Part shown: positions 62,090-64,000 of the stretch, in pieces | How the letters are laid out: every line of letters starts with the position of its first letter | How positions within the stretch are numbered: position 1 is the first letter of the stretch | Origin: Desulfovibrio psychrotolerans | GTDB lineage: Bacteria; Desulfobacterota; Desulfovibrionia; Desulfovibrionales; Desulfovibrionaceae | DNA length: 64,000 nucleotides | Direction of reading: 5' to 3' | Assembly: GCF_013340305.1 (NCBI RefSeq) | Contig: NZ_BLVP01000008.1 | Location: forward strand, 62,001 to 126,000 | Made by a program: the position numbers and the translations under genes | Notes under the pieces: model-generated | The model's database searches: none | Told to the model about the DNA's origin: nothing | What the model saw: the letters and a program-made list of their open reading frames with translations, nothing else

Positions 62090-63583
62090 TTATTGCGGGA
62101 TAATGTGGCCGAATTCGCCTTCCATGCCTGTGGAACGCTGGTTGGCGTCTTCCGCCCTGCCGGTGCTGACAGGCTGGATGCGGGCTACGTTCACCCGTTT
62201 TTCGCCCTCCATCTTGCCGTGGAAGAAGAATTCCATTTCCGTGGGTTCGGTATAGTTGTCTGTGGGCAGAACCTGCTGCGCCACGTCCAGCGGCTTGGTG
62301 AGGTGCGGGGTGACGATGATGACCAGCTCCGTCTCGTTCTTGCGGAACTCGCTGGAGCGGAACAGGGTGCCCAGCACGGGAATGTCTCCCAGACCGGGAT
62401 AGCGCTTGATGTTCTCGCGCACCTCGTTGTGCAGGAGCCCGGCAATGGCGAAGCTCTGCCCGTTGCCCAGTTCCACCACGGTGGAGGCGCGGCGGGTGGT
62501 GAGCGCGGGAATGACCATGCCGGAAATCTGGATGGCGTTGGCGTAGTCCAGTTCAGAGACTTCGGGAAACACGCGCAGGCTTATGCGGTCGCCGGAGATG
62601 ACAGAGGGGCTGAAGACCAGCTGGACGCCGTATTCTTTGTATTCTATGGCCACGGTGCCCAGACCCTGCGGCACGGGAACGGGAATTTCGCCGCCCGCGA
62701 GGAACTGTGCATCTTCACCGCTGCGGCAGATGAGGGTGGGCTCTGCAAGCACCTTGACCAGTCCGTTCTGCTTGAGCACGTCCAGAAACCCGGTAAGGGT
62801 TACGCCGCCGGAGGTGGCGCGGAACAGCCCGTTGCGGGAAGGATTGATGACGGCGGCGGTCTCGCCCATGGAAATGGCCCCGTTCTTGGGGTCCAGATTG
62901 AACAGGTTGTTAAGCAGTGAGTAGGCGAAATCGCCCTTCCATGCGTAGGCGAGGTCTATACCCAGCCGTTCCAGCAAGGAGCGGTGCATTTCTGCAATCT
63001 TTACTTCCAGCATGATCTGGTGCACGCCGCCCACGCTCATGAGATTGGTCACCTTTTCCGGCGCGAACATTTCCGCCACTTCCAGAGCGGTGGAGAGGCT
63101 GGTGGCGCTGGTGACGGTGCCTGAGAGGGTGATGTGTTCGCCCGTGCCGATGACCCGGATATCCTGTTCACCGGGCAGCACGCGGTGGATCATCTCCTTC
63201 AGGTGGGCAAGGTCGGCGGTGACGCGGATATCGTACACACCGGCGAGTTCGCCCGTGCCCGACCACAGCGTGAGGTTGGTGACGCCGGGCTTCTTGCCCG
63301 TAACATACGCCTGCACCGGAGACAGCAGGATGATGTCTGCCGTGTCCGTATCCGCAAGGGAGACGCGTGCGGCGGGGGCGTCCAGCCGGATGACAATGGA
63401 CTTGCCCTTGACCACTTCCACTGTCTGCGGCGTGATGCCGTATGGCTGCGCGTGGGCTGTTGAGGCAAAGGCGGCAGTGAGCAGCAGGGCGCACAGAAGA
63501 ATGGCGGCTGTCAGCGGACGGGAGGAACCACTCTGCCGGGGACGGGGTTCAAGCATAACGCGGTATGCGCGGGTGATTTTCAT
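62090..63583 (-). CDS. cpaC: CpaC/RcpA outer-membrane secretin
   Basis: A 497-aa secretin that forms the outer-membrane channel for the Tad pilus. The signal peptide ends near AFASTAHA (about 45). An N-terminal pilus-assembly domain (VEVVKGKSIVIRLDAPAARVSLADTDTADI) and a BON-like section (RVIGTGEHITLSGTV) precede the secretin core: VLAEPTLICRSGEDAQFLAGGEIPVPVPQ and FAIAGLLHNEVRENIKRYPGLGDIPVLGTLFRSSEFRKNETELVIIVTPHLTKPL. ATGAGG precedes the ATG, and its start overlaps the cpaB stop (ATGA), so the pair is coupled. Confidence 0.95.
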   Translation of the reverse strand: MKITRAYRVMLEPRPRQSGSSRPLTAAILLCALLLTAAFASTAHAQPYGITPQTVEVVKGKSIVIRLDAPAARVSLADTDTADIILLSPVQAYVTGKKPGVTNLTLWSGTGELAGVYDIRVTADLAHLKEMIHRVLPGEQDIRVIGTGEHITLSGTVTSATSLSTALEVAEMFAPEKVTNLMSVGGVHQIMLEVKIAEMHRSLLERLGIDLAYAWKGDFAYSLLNNLFNLDPKNGAISMGETAAVINPSRNGLFRATSGGVTLTGFLDVLKQNGLVKVLAEPTLICRSGEDAQFLAGGEIPVPVPQGLGTVAIEYKEYGVQLVFSPSVISGDRISLRVFPEVSELDYANAIQISGMVIPALTTRRASTVVELGNGQSFAIAGLLHNEVRENIKRYPGLGDIPVLGTLFRSSEFRKNETELVIIVTPHLTKPLDVAQQVLPTDNYTEPTEMEFFFHGKMEGEKRVNVARIQPVSTGRAEDANQRSTGMEGEFGHIIPQ

Positions 63584-64000
63584 TGTGCGAACCTCATGGT
63601 CTGGCGGCTGGTGCCGGTGATCAGCTCCACGGTTACGGCAGGGGGCGCGCTGCTGCGGGGCTTCTTGGCGGGCGGCGGGGTGAGTGATGCCAGCGTATCC
63701 GGCACGTTGGTGCCGCCGGTGCGGACGGTGCTTGCGTCCGCCGGATTGCGCAGGGCAAAGTGCAGGGTGCCGCGTGTGGCGGCCAGTGCCAGCTTTTCTG
63801 CGTCGACGGGGGTCATTTCCAGCGTGTAGACGTCCACGGAAGAGGTTTCGGTATCATCGCCCTTCTTTTCCAGCTCAGTGCCTGTGGCGATGACGCGGAT
63901 GTTTTCCAGCACGGTCTTGGTGACGGCCTTGTCCTTGTCGCGCCGTTCGTCGTCTATGGTCACCAGCACGTCCACGCTGTTACCTGGACGGATGAACCCG
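63580..64000 (-). CDS. cpaB: CpaB/RcpC pilus assembly protein (5' end off window)
   Basis: The frame stays open to the right edge. The visible 139 residues begin GFIRPGNSVDVLVTIDDE, a CpaB hallmark at the end of its SAF-like region, and continue with VLENIRVIATGTELE and LEMTPVDAEKLALAATRGTLHFALRNP, the RcpC/CpaB C-terminal domain. The start, signal peptide and remaining SAF part lie outside. The stop overlaps the cpaC start. Confidence 0.92.
   Translation of the reverse strand, partial: GFIRPGNSVDVLVTIDDERRDKDKAVTKTVLENIRVIATGTELEKKGDDTETSSVDVYTLEMTPVDAEKLALAATRGTLHFALRNPADASTVRTGGTNVPDTLASLTPPPAKKPRSSAPPAVTVELITGTSRQTMRFAQ

Overview
The window is chromosomal DNA with high GC and strong GC bias at third codon positions. 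It most likely comes from a sulfate-reducing deltaproteobacterium of the Desulfovibrio group. Support comes from a bacterioferritin that closely resembles, from memory, the Desulfovibrio desulfuricans protein, a modular NifU next to NifS, a serine acetyltransferase and cysteine synthase beside them, many two-component and chemotaxis proteins, and a CII-like phage repressor relative often seen in this group. This is inference; no 16S or marker gene is present. I see no rRNA, tRNA, CRISPR array or intact insertion sequence.

Layout. 1-5 kb: edge of a pseudouridine synthase, a SpoIIE-type phosphatase, a CII-like regulator, a NarL-type response regulator, a Tim44-like membrane protein and a CheY-like protein. 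5-9 kb: a DUF4198 periplasmic protein, bacterioferritin and an Xaa-Pro aminopeptidase. 9-11 kb: a putative sigma-54-driven noncoding RNA with upstream LuxO-like palindromes, next to a sigma-54 activator gene. 11-22.9 kb: moeA, ymdB, tyrS, two glycosyltransferases, a DinB protein, a YihY membrane protein, a lytic transglycosylase, cheV and an Hpt protein. 23-30.7 kb: a polar amino-acid ABC transporter lacking its ATPase here, a PAS-containing chemoreceptor, 1.1 kb of noncoding DNA and a tandem HD-GYP pair. 31-35 kb: nifU-nifS, cysK and cysE. 35-46.9 kb: a glycosyltransferase-like protein, a giant DUF748 protein, a LonB-like protease, two small glycosyltransferase-family proteins, an LpxR-like outer-membrane protein and a substrate-binding protein. 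47-52 kb: a double-Cache chemoreceptor, a tiny winged-helix regulator with its own operator, and a hybrid histidine kinase. 52.3-64 kb: a minus-strand Tad/Flp pilus operon (cpaB-cpaC-lipoprotein-tadZ-tadA-tadB-tadC-tadD-tadE-tadG-tadE) running off the right edge.

How it works together. Sensing and surface functions dominate: chemoreceptors, CheV/Hpt, response regulators, HD-GYP c-di-GMP hydrolases and a Tad adhesion pilus all belong to motility-to-attachment control. The nifUS-cysK-cysE block supplies cysteine and Fe-S clusters. The most unusual element is the noncoding-RNA locus at 9010-9473. It has a near-consensus -24/-12 promoter, two perfect TTGCA-N3-TGCAA palindromes plus a third imperfect one, a strong terminator, and an adjacent sigma-54 activator whose receiver domain has lost its phosphoacceptor. 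The arrangement resembles Vibrio LuxO-Qrr. Short degenerate tandem repeats recur in many intergenic regions and in some protein N termini.
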